Positions 1-13,000 of a DNA stretch of 64,000 bases are shown here, piece after piece (within the stretch, counting starts at the first letter, position 1; each line of letters starts with the position of its first letter). Source of the stretch: Chrysogorgia sp. JL179-B06 (Eukaryota; Cnidaria; Anthozoa; Scleralcyonacea; Chrysogorgiidae); NCBI GenBank assembly GCA_035772405.1, contig JAYKKM010000382.1, positions 179,001 to 243,000 of the forward strand, written 5' to 3'. Position numbers and translations under genes: made by a program. The notes under the pieces are model-generated. The model had not been told where the DNA came from. It made no database searches and worked only from the letters and a program-made list of their open reading frames with translations.

Positions 1-254
1 AAGTATAAAGAGTAAATGCAAGCATGGGCCCATGTTGCACTCTGCTGACCTTTTTCTTACTTAACATGCCTCTAAATCAGTGTTGCGAGACAAGTTGCAT
101 GAAAAATTGCACAGTGTAACAGCGCCTTTAGTGTTCATCCTCTGATTGTGGCTCATTCATGAAAACAGTGAAACAAATTTGTATACGTGGTATTACATGG
201 TGAATTTCCTAACCGGGTAACGTGAAGATCTTATGGGATAGGATGGTGGTGATC

Positions 255-816
255 AGGGTCTTAGCCCGCCAGCCGTCCAGTCGTCTTTTGGACGGCCAGT
301 TTCGATTTAAGACGGCCAGTTGATAATGACGGCTTTTGGACGGCTATTTACTATTTTGACACCTTTTGGACGGCCAGTAAGAAATCTAAAGGACACCTTT
401 CGCTACTCTAGTATTTTTGGTAGCTTTATTAAGTGAAATCGGCCATCAGCGAAACATTTATCGTGCACATGTATTTTGACATTCACAACCAACGCTGTTG
501 ACGAGTTGCGACGATTCGTCAAATATTCGTATTATTTGTCGGCTATTCGTACTATTCGTCTATTATTCGCACTTTTTGTCGATTATTCGCACATTTTTGT
601 CGCCTATTCGTACTATTCGAAGCCTCTTAAGTCGTGATTCTTGTCATGAATAATGCACGAGAATGAATCGTAATAATTTAAAGTTACAATGTTAGCCTTT
701 AGAATACCCCTTGACAGTGGGATTCCCGGAAAATATGCAACTCCCCCCGTCCAGGGGTATTCTGGCCCGCGATGGCCAATTTGGACAGCCAAGTTTCAGA
801 TCCTGGCTAAGACCCT
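255..816. repeat. Foldback-type repeat with GGACGGCCAGT motifs
   Basis: The 12-bp ends AGGGTCTTAGCC (255-266) and GGCTAAGACCCT (805-816) are inverted copies. The interior repeats GGACGGCCAGT-like words several times (about 290-380). No coding potential was seen. It could be a MITE, but no target duplication was identified. Confidence 0.35.
518..680. repeat. Dispersed ATTCGTCGATTATTCGCAC repeat, copy 1
   Basis: A stretch of ATTCGTC/ATTCGCAC words followed by a unique tail ending in TTGTCATGAATAATGCA. It recurs in direct orientation at about 4362-4540. Both copies lie shortly upstream of CARS1 exons, so this may be an old local intron duplication. Confidence 0.6.
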
Positions 817-1035
817 CGTGGCGATGATTATAGCGTTAGGATTAGGTTAGGATTACGATTATAGGGTTAGGATTAGATCCAGTATGGATCCATTATATCC
901 GATAAGATGAAGTACTTACCAATTTCTGATGCAAATCAGCACTATTCTCTTACCAAACTACAAATATTGATTTCCTTTTGTTTGTCTTTGTGAATTATTA
1001 TTGAGGTTTTGTTTAATATTTGATATTTCTTTTAG

Positions 1036-1076
1036 GGTCGCCCTGGTTGGCATATTGAATGTTCCGTAATGGCCAG
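1036..1076 (+). CDS. CARS1: CARS1 exon ([10 protein letters not shown])
   Basis: A TTTTAG acceptor precedes GGTCGCCCTGG and the exon ends before GTATAG. It encodes [13 protein letters not shown], the conserved segment after the first catalytic half of class I CysRS, and ends with two bases of a split codon completed by the exon at 4598. Confidence 0.9.
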
Positions 1077-4000
1077 GTATAGTACGCTAGGTGTATCCAT
1101 TGTAATTTTTAAACTGAATAATTCCGATACCCACAAAACAAAGGCTGGACATAATTTTGAGCCGTTGTTCGTGATTAATGTACTAAAGCGAGTGGGAATG
1201 GTGAATTAGCGTTTTGGTTTGGTACTTATGTACAGACCTCACAGTCGCTCAATAAATAATCATTATTATATGGCACAGGTTACTTTCGGTAAAACGGCGC
1301 GCTGTGATTGGTGGCTGACGTGGCGAGATTTCTCCGTAATGACCGTGCGCATTATGAAAATTGTTAATGCCTTGTCAACAAAAACAAACTCAAAATCCTA
1401 AAAAATATATATTTATTTGCCTTAAAACTAAACAAAATACTGAAATGAGCCACGAAGCACATTCAGACAGTGAATTTTATTATCCTAAAGAGCAAAAATC
1501 GACGGATAAATGCTAGTCACCGTGGTTGGTATTTTGAAAATAATTAAACAAGCGGGGATATTGGTATGAAAAGTTAGTTGCGGTTGTATTGATTTTTGTA
1601 ATAAGAAGTCCCATATAATAAGCTACTAATTAACCTCGACCGTTCGATCATTATACGGTAAAATATCAAACCAAGGACTTGTTGTATTGACCGAGCGATT
1701 TCGTCAATACAGCAAGGCCGAGATTTGATATTTTACCGTGAAGACCTCACTCTCGGTTAATAAGTAGTTAAAGTGCCCATAACCTCAAAATGTTTTATTG
1801 TCTTGTTTGGAAGAACTTTTAAAATGATAAAGTAACTTCTTTTGAAGATTTTCGTTTCTTTGCTTTCTTTTTGAGATGTATCAGTTTGTTTGATATGCAA
1901 ATGTCTGGAATTTCGTCAGATATGCATAATGACTTATTGGACTTTTCATTCTCGAACGAAATCCTTTAAAATCAAGAAGTTTGGTGTTGTGGGAGAAACG
2001 CACACACGTGTTATTCACACTTTAATGTTTTTATTTCATGAACGCAAAGATATATAACATTCTCTGATAACTCATTATGCATGTGTGACGAAATTCCAGA
2101 TATTTGCATATCAAACAAACTGATATATCTCAAAAAGAAAGCGAAGAAGTGAAAATCTTCAAATGAAGTTACTTTATCATTTTAAAAGTTCTTCCAAATA
2201 AGACAATAAAAAATTTTGAGGTTAGGGGCACTTTAAAGGGATATGGCAATAAACATTATTTTTGCCTTTCTGATAAACAAACGGTCATACGATGGTAATC
2301 CAAGTGAAAAAAACTACTCTGCTGCAAAACATCATCACTAATTTCCACAAATAAATATCTTATTATGCGCCATCTTGTTTTAATACATTACCTAATTAAC
2401 ACGACGTCAGAAGCAGGGTAAACATGATGAAACTTTCCTTTCTGGTACCTGAATTTATGTGGTATACTTTTAAAAGTATTGTGGTTCAATTAAGAAAGAA
2501 AAACATCCACAAAAATCTATACGTGAAAGACCTATATACGTGAAATTATTGCTGACTAAAGTTTTCACTTTACCCTGCTTGTGACGTCACACGCATATCA
2601 AAAAATTATCCAAGATGGCGGATCATGGTGGAAAACAGGAATGTCTTTTGTCGAAATTAGTGATGATGTTTTGCACAAGAGTCGTTTTATTTTCTTGGAT
2701 TACCCGGCAATTTGCAAATAAGAAAGGCAAAATAATTTTTATTGCCATATCCCTTTAATAATTGAAAATGCGAATGTAAATTATTTGCGATACAACACTT
2801 CCATTGAAGTTAGGGAGCAATAAAACGTGATTTTTGAACGTAAACTTCACTAATGCTTTTTCTTAATCAATTAACAAGGAGCAAAAAATTAAGAGCATTT
2901 TTTTTGAAAAGTGCCGAAAAAAACTCTTTCCTGTCCGGCTGAAAAACATCCTTGTTCTATTGATATCTCGGGAAATATCCATAACTGTTGCGAAACCTAT
3001 ACCTTTTCTGAAAGCCTAATAAACCGGCTGTTACCAATGCTTTTAAATTTTCCGAACAAGACACATTATGTTAATATAAATTAGCATTAATTATCAAAAA
3101 TCAGGTTGAAAAACTTCCATTTTTCTAGAAAAGACCATCTTGCACGCCCGCTTAGCATCATGAAAATTCAAAATGCCACCAATCGCAGAGTTGTTTATGA
3201 AATCAAATCAAACTTGGCGTGTGAGTGTACCTCATGTGCCTGGCGCTTGTCGAATTTCAATTTTTAACCTTGCGTTACCGTGTGCCGTGTTTTTCGATTG
3301 ACGACCTCCGCGGTCTTCTATGACCCCTTTTGACTGGGCCGGTCAGGAAAGAGTTAAGGTCTACAACCTGATAACATTTTCATTGTCGCCACGTACCTAT
3401 AAGAACAAGTTTTGTGATTGGTTGATTAAAACAATAAAACAATAGAATGAACCACAAAGAAACCAATGACAAACCCCAATCTCCTTTGTTCCATGCAGCC
3501 AATCACAAAACCTGTTCATTTTAGGTACGTATACTTACCGCATTTTCAGGATATGTAGACAGACATTCCTTGTACTTATCCTTATTCACGGTTGATATGT
3601 TAAAATGTTTTTTTAAATTCACGGTTGATATGTTGTGGTGCGCCCAAAGAAGATGTATGCCATTATCTTCTTATATGTCCTCGCTTTGCTGCTCTGCGCG
3701 ACATAATGTTTGGCTCCATCGTGCAAAGCACAGGCCATGTGTGGAATAGAATAAATTCATTTGATCGACTTAATATTTTATTGAACGGCTTGTCGACCCT
3801 AAATTATGATGCTAATGTTAGTATTTTTCTTGCCGTTCAAGCTTTTATAATAGCATCTGGTCGTTTTGATTAATAATTTGAAATCACTTGTAAATATCAC
3901 TGCAGCTTTATTCATTTATTTTTTCTTTTCCTTCGTGTTTGTATTATGTGTAGTTATATTTACTTGTTTTTTGTTGTTTTGCTTCTAATTCGTGGTTTTA

Positions 4001-7000
4001 TTTCTTAATTGTAAGTTTACGTAAGCCCTCTCGATGAGCTTGTAGCTCTTAGGGTAAATGTAATGAACAAATATGGTTTAAATAATAAAAAAATATATGT
4101 TAAAATGCGTCTGAAATTTCGCGAATTTCCCCGTGGATCGAGAATGAATATGCAAACAGCATGGTCAGCGGTTGGCTAGAGTTTCGACACGAATTCAGTA
4201 CATTCTCTCATTTCGTATGATGATATTCATTATAGAACTCATGCTAACCCCAAAAAACTTAGATCCTAACCAACCCTAACTCCAGCCTGATGAGTTTTCT
4301 AACCCCAAACCCCCGATGTAAGTATCTTCATAACCCTAACCCCCGGCTGTATTTTAAATCTATTTGTCGTACTATTCGTCGATTATTCGCACTTTTTGTC
4401 GATTATTCGCACATTTTTGTCGACTATTTGCACTATTCGAAGCCTCGTAAGTCGTGATTCTTGTCATGAATAATGCAGATTTTATTGTTGTTGACTCTTT
4501 GAATGTGTTACGAGAATTCATCTTGTGCATCGTAATTTCAAAATAATGCTAATACTTTATTTTATGTTTTCTATCCTGATATTTGGTGATGTTTTAGCGA
4601 TGTTCTTGATTGTCCTATTGATATTCATACTGGTGGAGTTGACTTAAAATTTCCTCATCACGACAATGAACTAGCTCAAGCTGAGGTAATCTTATTTTTG
4701 GTCGTGTTTTATTGGGATCAACAGTTTTTTGGTTCTTGTTCGAAAAATAGGTTCGCGATACGAACATGTGGGTTATTTACTGGACAGATACAGTAAGTTA
4801 TGTCTCGAGTAAAACTATACTTAATGGACTGGAAAAGCGAATATTATCAGGCCCGCGAAAGGCGAGAGAATTTGACGACGATTTCCTGCTTCGCAAACAT
4901 CTGAAAAAAACTGCTTACCTTTCAAATATAGACCAGAAACCTAGACAGCTTCCAATTTTAGCACGAGGAAGTGGAAATGCTGAGATATTGTCCCCCCCCC
5001 CCCCCCCCCACGAAGGAAACAAGTACATTACGGTCGGCGTTAGATCATATAGAGTTAACGTACAGTCCGCGTCTTTGGGACGATGTTTTTTAGTATAACC
5101 ATAGAAAATACAGCCGGGCGTTAGGAAGATACTTAAGGTGGGGGTTAGAAAAGTGATTAGGTAGGGGGTTTATAAGTAGCGCTATGGTTATACTAAAAAA
5201 CATCGTCCCAAAGACGCGACTGTACGTTAACTCTATATGATCTAACGCCGACCGTACGTGATGACGATTCCCGACAGTCTGAGTTGCGCAATTGTAATTT
5301 CATGAATGAACCCCTCAATCAGGATGCATCATGACTATATGGGTACCACTGACCGCGATACCCACAAAAATTATTGCCCAGCAAATTATTTTCAGAAGAG
5401 GCATGAGGTTGAATAACAAGAAACAATAATTTAGTGTAGTTTATATTATTATTAGATTTTTCACTCTTATGTGAACGGAATACCCCAACAGGCTAGAAGC
5501 CCAATTTATAGGGGTATATATATATACAATTTAAAGTCGTTATCCGAGAAGACATAAAACATAATAGATTTCAATAACTGGTGCTTCGTTACTAGACAAG
5601 TAACATCTTCATAATGAAAGGAATTATTTACAATCAGTGAGCCCTGAATCACTGTGATTGTAACGCCATATTTGTTTCTAAAATATAACGTCAATGATTC
5701 ATCTAAAATATAACGTCACTGAGCATTATGCCTAAGAAGCTGCCCTACTTTCTCGCACGAGGAACTAGATAATTTATTTCGACTAATTTCCATCCAAAGA
5801 GCACTCACAACAGCTATCACTATGTGAGTGCCATCAAAACAACTCCACTGCCGATAAAGAAGCACTCAATTACGTCATATTTTCAAAATCATCAACATTT
5901 CAACTTCGAGTAGTCATATCTTCTTAACTAAATTGATAGAAAGGCTGAAACTTTGGGAATAAACTAAAGTCAGTAAGATATTTCTATCAATTCACAATTC
6001 AAATACGCCCTCTCAACCTGATTTTTTTCGTTTGAACCAATCGAGACTGTCGGCTTCGAAAAGAAATTCAACAAAAAACGTCGAGTTTAGTAAAAAATAA
6101 AAATAATAATGACTCTAAGATATGTCTTCTTTCAATTAAAAGACAACACGAATAACTTATAAAAAGATTAAAAAGATATTTACGGATGAGTTCACTAAGG
6201 GAATTTCGTGCTTCAAAAAATAGAAGGTACTAGATATCATCGACCTAAACCATAGTCAATCGAGATATGGTCTGGAAACTCGGCAAACTTCAAAGCGACT
6301 ATAATGAGCTACGTTTTGATGTTGAACCGTACCTTACACCGTGCACATCCTTTTTTTTAGGTTTATTAATATTTAAACAACACGGTTGAGCGATTAAACC
6401 CAAACGATTATATTGGATGATTGCTTCATTATACTAAAATACAATAGGTTCAGTGACCGTACACCGTGCACAAAATTGCATAAAGACGAACAAAAATATA
6501 GAACAAACACTTTAGCTGAGTTTCCAGACCATATCTCGATTGACTATGCCTAAACCAGGTGCTCCAACAATCAGTCATCCACGTGTCAGCGGTACATTAA
6601 ATTTCCGGTCGTTTTCAATGTGGGTCTTCTACATCATACGATCGGACATACCTGTATGATGATATACAGTACATCATAGAACTGCTAATCCCAAAACAAC
6701 TTAGATCCTAACCCTAACCCCCGTCTTAAGTGTCTTCATAACCATAACCCCCCCCCCCCCCGACTGTATTAACCATATTTTGGTTTCGAAAAAATAAAGA
6801 AATAATGTCTTAAATGTGAACCTCTATGAAATGAACAGATGAACAGAAGACCCGCGTTGAAAACGACCGGAAATGTAATGTACCGCTGACACGTGGATGA
6901 CTGACTGTTGGCGCACCTGGTTTAGGTCGATAACATTTAGTACTTTTATTTTAAAAATGGCGGACTAAGAGCGCAATGCATTATGGTTGACACTGACTCT

Positions 7001-10000
7001 TTGTTGATGCAGTCTTTTCCACCTGTAGGCTCACTACTCTGCTAATCAATGGATTAACTATTTTCTCCACGCTGGACATTTAACTATTGAAGATTGTAAA
7101 ATGTCAAAATCTCTAAAGAACTTCATAACAATTAAGGTATGCAACGGTAGGACCTTAAAGTGTCTATAACATCATTTTATTGTCTTATTTGGAAGAACTT
7201 TTAAAATGATAAAGTAACTCCACTTAAAGATTTTTGCCTCATAGCTTGTTTTTTTATATATTTCAGTTTGTTTGATGTGCAAATGTCTGGAATTTCCTCA
7301 CACATATATAATGATTCACTGGAGATAATATTAAAATTTGATAATGAGATAATATTAATATTTTGATAATATTAAAATTCACTGGAAATAATTCACTATC
7401 ACTTTCATTCGCAAATGAAATCCTTTAAAATCAAGAAGTTTGGTGTTGTGGGAGAAACAAGCGCACAAGTTATTCATACTTTACTCTTTTCATTTCATAA
7501 AGGCAAAGACATATAACATTCTCTGATAAGTCATGATATGTGTGATGAAATTCCAGCCATTTGCATATCAAACAAATTGAAATAAACAAACAAAAATCTT
7601 CAAAAGAAGTTACTTTATCATTTTAAAAGTTCTTCCAAATAAAACAATAAAACATTTTCACGTTACAGGCACTTTAAAGGACATTGGCAACACAAATTAA
7701 GTTTGTCTAATATGAAAGAACTCGTAAAATGATAGAGTAACATCTTTTACAACTTTTCCGTATTTTACTTCGTTTTTGAAATATTTCAGTTTGTTTGATA
7801 TGTAAATGAGATGGTCTCTGACGTCAGGTGCAGGGTAGAGAATTTTCCCTCATTCAAATATTAGTTGAGATATAAGACATTTTTTAAAGAGTGTAAATTT
7901 TCTACCCTGCACCTGACGTCAGAGACCATCTCATTTACATATCAAACTGAAATATTTCAAAAATGAAGAAAAATACGTAAAAGTTGTAAAAGGTGTTACT
8001 CTATCATTTTACGTGTTCTTTAATATTAGACAAACTCAAATTTTGTTGCCAATGTCCTTTAAAGTTTTTAATAGAAATAGGCAACATTGGGTACAGCCAC
8101 CATCACCCCCTTTGCTACGCCCTGTGTAAACGGCATGGACCTTTGGTAACGCTATTTCATTTTTCTTTAACTTATTCAACAGGACGCTCTGACTAAGAAT
8201 TCAGCACGACAAATTCGCCTAGCATTTCTTTTACATTCCTGGAACTCCACACTCGATTACAGTGAGAATGTTCTTAAAGAAGCTGTTCAAGTTGAAAAGT
8301 TATTCAATGTATGGTTACAATTTGTTTTTAATAAAAAGGGAGCGCTCATTATTTATGGCTGAGTTAAATAAGTGTTTAACTCTTGCCTGTCCGGCCCAGT
8401 CAAAAGGGGTCATAGAAGACCCCCGAAGTCGTCAATCGAAAAACACGGCACACGGTAACGCAAGATTAAAAGTTGAAATTCGACAAGCGCCAGATTTGAT
8501 TTTATAAACAACTCTGCGATTGGTGGCATTTTGAATTTTCGTGATGCTACGCGGGCGTGCAAGATTTATGATAACATAATGTGTCTTGTTCGTAAAATTC
8601 AAAAGCGTTGGTAACAGCTGGTTTATTAGGCTTTCAGAAAAGGTATAGGTTTCGCAACAGTTATGGATATTTCCCGAGATATCAATAGAACAAAGAGGTA
8701 GTGCAGCCAGACAGGAGAGAGTTAATGTCTATAGTTATAATAATTGTGATACGATATAAAACATATATATTCCATGTTCAAAGAAATGGTCAGGTAAAAC
8801 CTCTTGTTAAATAATATTTTAAGACATATTTTCATGTTTATAAACAGTAACACAAACTTTAACTTCCTTAGAATATTGTAATGATCTCGTAGTATATGAA
8901 CCAGTATTTAATACTACAAATATCAGATAAATATCTAAAGTTATATGATAAGAGCAAGGACGAGACAGTAGGCAAAGGGCGTATATACATATATGATAAC
9001 ATGATTAAACGTACCCGGAAACCGGAGGAGGATTTGTGGAAGATCTTCACAAATAATTTCCCAACGTAACCAGGTGATAAATCAGACACAGTTTGACGCT
9101 ACTCTGGCTTAAAAAGGTTTTTTGAACGTAACTTTACAAGTTACTGTCCATGACCCAACGTTTCGACACTCCAATCTAGTGTCTTCGTCAGGGGTGATCG
9201 TTGTAAAGATAGGATCCCTATTTATACCGTCAGAGAACCGATGATGAAGTTATCTATTAACAAGATGCAAATAAGCTTCTGGTAATAACCACCGTCTTCG
9301 CGATTCGATTGGGCTTGGGCGCTATTGATATACCAAGCCTCCAGACAATGTCTCTGATGGTACCACAGATTAGTGACCATTACCAGGTTATTACCAGAAG
9401 CTTATTTGCATCTTGTTAATAGATAACGTCATCATCGGTTCTATGAGGGTATAAATAGGGATCCTAAACTTACAACGATCACCCATAATGAAGACACTAG
9501 ACTGGAGTATCGAAATGTTGGGTGCCAGAGTAGCGTCAAACTATGTCTGATCTTCACAAATCCTCGCAACATGTTATGGTGCACTGTATTAGTTTTTACT
9601 ACCATAATTACTGACGAAATATTATTTGTCTTGTTTGAAATCCTTTTGGGAATGATTACAGACTTATTAACCAAGTGTGAGGTCTGTACTGTTTAGTATT
9701 TGCCTGGTTTTCTTACAGACCGAGCGACGAAGGAGAGAGATTTGTGCGATAAAACCGAAGGAAAATACTTTCCAGTACAGACCGAGCAAATATGTGGCTT
9801 TTGATTAATTTAATTTTCTGTTTTAACGCTGCTTCGTCTTGAACTTCTTCAGATGCTGCCGTTACCTCTTCACTAATAGTAGTATGTTTCGCCTCATTTT
9901 GCATCAGTTAGGCATTTATTTTCTGTGCTTTTAGATGATTGAAAACTTTAAAGAAAAGCGATAGTGATGTTCCAGCACATTTTATTTCTCGGTATTTTCA

Positions 10001-13000
10001 ATGAAGATGTCTAGCTCTCTTTTATTTTCGTGTAAATCTACTCAGAAATTTTCCCGCCAAAACTTACCGATCCGGAGATTGCCTTCGGTATTGTCTTCGC
10101 AGCCTATATAGCCTGGTTTTCACGAGCGACGCAAGCACATGAGTCCTTATTTCACAGTGAAAACAAGCTCAACGCAAGCGCAAGTACTGACGCAAGCGCA
10201 AGTACTAACGCAAGCGCAAGTACTAACGCAAGCGCAAGTACTGACGCAAGCGCAAGTACTGACGCAAGCGCAAGTACTAACGCAAGCGCAAGTACTAACG
10301 CAAGCGCAAGTACTAACGCAAGCGCAAGTACTGACGCAAGCGCAAGTACTAACGCAAGCGCAAGTACTAACGCAAGCGCAAGTACTAACGCAAGCGCAAG
10401 TACTAACGCAAGCACAAGGGTCTAAAAGTTTCCTTTTCCTTGTGCGTTGTGATCGTGAAAACCGAACTCAACGCAAGCATAACGGAGTTTTGGATATCTA
10501 ATTACGTATGGCCAATCAAGATACTCGTTCTAGGTCCCTCGTAAAGCCGCGCGCTGTCATGCGAATACAAGATGGCAGAACTGCAGAAAGATTGACGACT
10601 GGTAACGTAACGCAAGATAACACAGCGATAACAAGATAACGAGAGACATTCTCGTAGTACTAGATATAGTAATTATAATGTAGTCTGTTATACTAGAGAA
10701 ACTGAAGGGGGCAGAACTTTTAGCGTTATTACCAGTAAGTTATGGAATAGCTTACCGTTGCCTTTAAGAAAAAGTCAATCTGTTGGGTCTTTTAGACATG
10801 GTTTATGGAAACTTAAATTTGATGAACAACAAGTTTTATCTCATTTTATGTAATTAAATAATTTTATCCTGTATAATATATTTTTATTTTCTTGTATTTT
10901 TTGTATTCTTACTAGTATTTGTAATTGAGGGCCACAAGTTTGTTAGCTTTATAGTTATTTAGTGTTACCGTCTTGAAATAAAGATTTTACTTACTTACTT
11001 ACTTACAGCATGCGGTTAGTTTTCACTTGACGCATAGCTCCAGCCTTGTGCTTATGTTTACGTTTGTGTCGCTCGTGAAAACCAGGCTTATAGACTGTGA
11101 GGTCAATATCGTAGATTCTAGACCTCTTAGTAACCAATCAGCGTGCGGTATTTGGCGTATAGACCTGAAAACGAGCTCAGCCATATTATGAAGCATTGTA
11201 TACAATACTGGAACAAAAGTTGCTTCTTCCGTCTTCAGGTGTGGTATTCAGCACGAATGAAAATGGAAGAAGCAATATGCGAAACGTCCTGCCACAAAAA
11301 CAACCAGGCTCAAGAATAGAGAAATTCCAAACAGTCATTAAAAACACCGAACCGACAAACAACCCTATTATTTTGTGTTTCTGCTAGGATTTTTTCCTCA
11401 TTGTCAAGGATATATTACGCAAACCGGAAGCGACATCACCTTCTGCGCACAATTACCACAACGCAGAGAAAGAACTTCAGAAAAGGTAAACGGGAGCCAA
11501 CTTCACGGGGATTATTATTATACTAGAAATGTATGTAAGAAAATGAAATGTTGAGCATTGTGTGCCGGATTAGGGTTGCGCGCGGCCCGCGGCACATTTT
11601 CAGCGCAGGGCCGTTTGCCTAAGTTGTGAACAAACAAGATTGAGCTGGGGTGTCAACGGACGGTCAAATTGTGCTCCTATTTTGATATTTTGAATTGATC
11701 TCGTGACTCCCTTAAAATATTGTTGACAGTACTAAAAATATATATGGTTAAAGGTGCAGTCCAGTCCGTTCTGCGCATGTGTGATATTTCAAACGTTGGG
11801 GACCCCATATTTCAACACACTTTAATGAAATAGATTTGCGACAGTTCGAAAGTGAGTATTCGTCAAAGGTGGCGAAGACGCGAGTGGTAGTTAAATATAT
11901 TATCCATATTCAGGAACAGAACAGCTTCTTATAACAACGCTTTTTAGGCGGAAAAGCTCAAGCGTGTTAAAAAAATCCGCAATACTTCATGTTCAATGTT
12001 TATATAATGCAATGTAAACAAACGATGTAAACAGAGACGTGGACATGCACAGAACGGAATGGACGGCACCTTTAAGCTTTTCTAACTTTTGTCCACCACG
12101 CCTTTAAATGCCTCGTGCGTGGTTACAAAAAAAGAAAATACAAAAGTTAAAGTGCCACTGTGATCAAATTTTTGGTATATCGAATTTCTACATATTTATA
12201 AAGAGCATGGTGTTCTTACTTAACTTGCCAAATTTCAAGCATTTGCGAGGAAGGGAAGTCGCCTTTTCAGACTGTTTTTATACGAGATTATATATGGCCG
12301 CCATTACTCGAACATGTTCCGGACGCTTAGGTTGCGATTAGAGGAAGTGCCGTCAAAAACACAACTCATGGCTAGTTGTGTATGAATATAAAGCTACTTG
12401 GGGAAAACTTTCTATTGTTACTTGTCGTATAATTTCCATAACGCTTTGTCACGTGTGGAGTCTCTGACGTCACAATCACATACTCCGCTGTGGAATCGCG
12501 GGCTCGTCTGGAACAAGTTTTGAGCAATGGCGGACAAAATTTCAGCGACTTTGCAGGTTAAATTTATTGTGATAGAATGTTTGTTGTTCATTTCTTTGGC
12601 AAATGCGAACATTTATTAACATAAAATGATCTTCTGTAACAAAAAATGCCAGGAAACGTAATGTGATATTTCGTCGCAGGGGCACTGTAAACTAGTTAAA
12701 AATTAGCGACCACCTGAGTACGCGTTCCATTTATGAATCATATGAACATTCACAATTATTGTCAGTTCGCAGAAGCCGTGAAAATCATGACCGTCAAAAT
12801 CATTATGCTTACGAGACTTTTTAGTAGCAAAATCATTAATAAGTGACTACAAATCAATGTTACGTAGAAACTCGTGCTCCACACTAAGCAAAGTAAGACT
12901 ATTTAAAGTGCATATAACGTCTGTGGGAATTTAACATATATGTAATCTATCGATTCTCCTGAGAAAAATTGTAATATATCTTGTCAGCTGAAAATTTCAT

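Larger units (their letters stand above)
9070..9560. mobile_element. Two Penelope-like element ends joined head to head
   Basis: The sequence from about 9075 leftward-oriented and to about 9550 rightward-oriented are inverted copies. Each contains GTTTGACGCTA at the outer side, a hammerhead-like motif, and the AACAAGATGCAAATAAGCTTCTGG segment that in the PLE copy at 29094-29745 is the end of the GIY-YIG reading frame. No coding part remains except that tail. Confidence 0.7.
10111..11087. repeat. Foldback element (GCCTGGTTTTCACGAGCGAC arms)
   Basis: GCCTGGTTTTCACGAGCGAC at the left and GTCGCTCGTGAAAACCAGGC at the right. It encloses an 18-bp minisatellite and a LINE tail. A shorter related word (AGCCTGGTTTCCGTGTAGCC) occurs near 20010. 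Confidence 0.65.

Noticed and set aside
833..872. TTAGG-like words (also CCTAACCCC words near 4239, 6690 and 42250)
   Set aside because: Too short and irregular to be telomeric; they recur inside introns as parts of dispersed repeats.
10139..10501. Open frames on both strands across 10139-10501
   Set aside because: Translations of the 18-bp minisatellite (TQAQVL / ALALVL periodicity).
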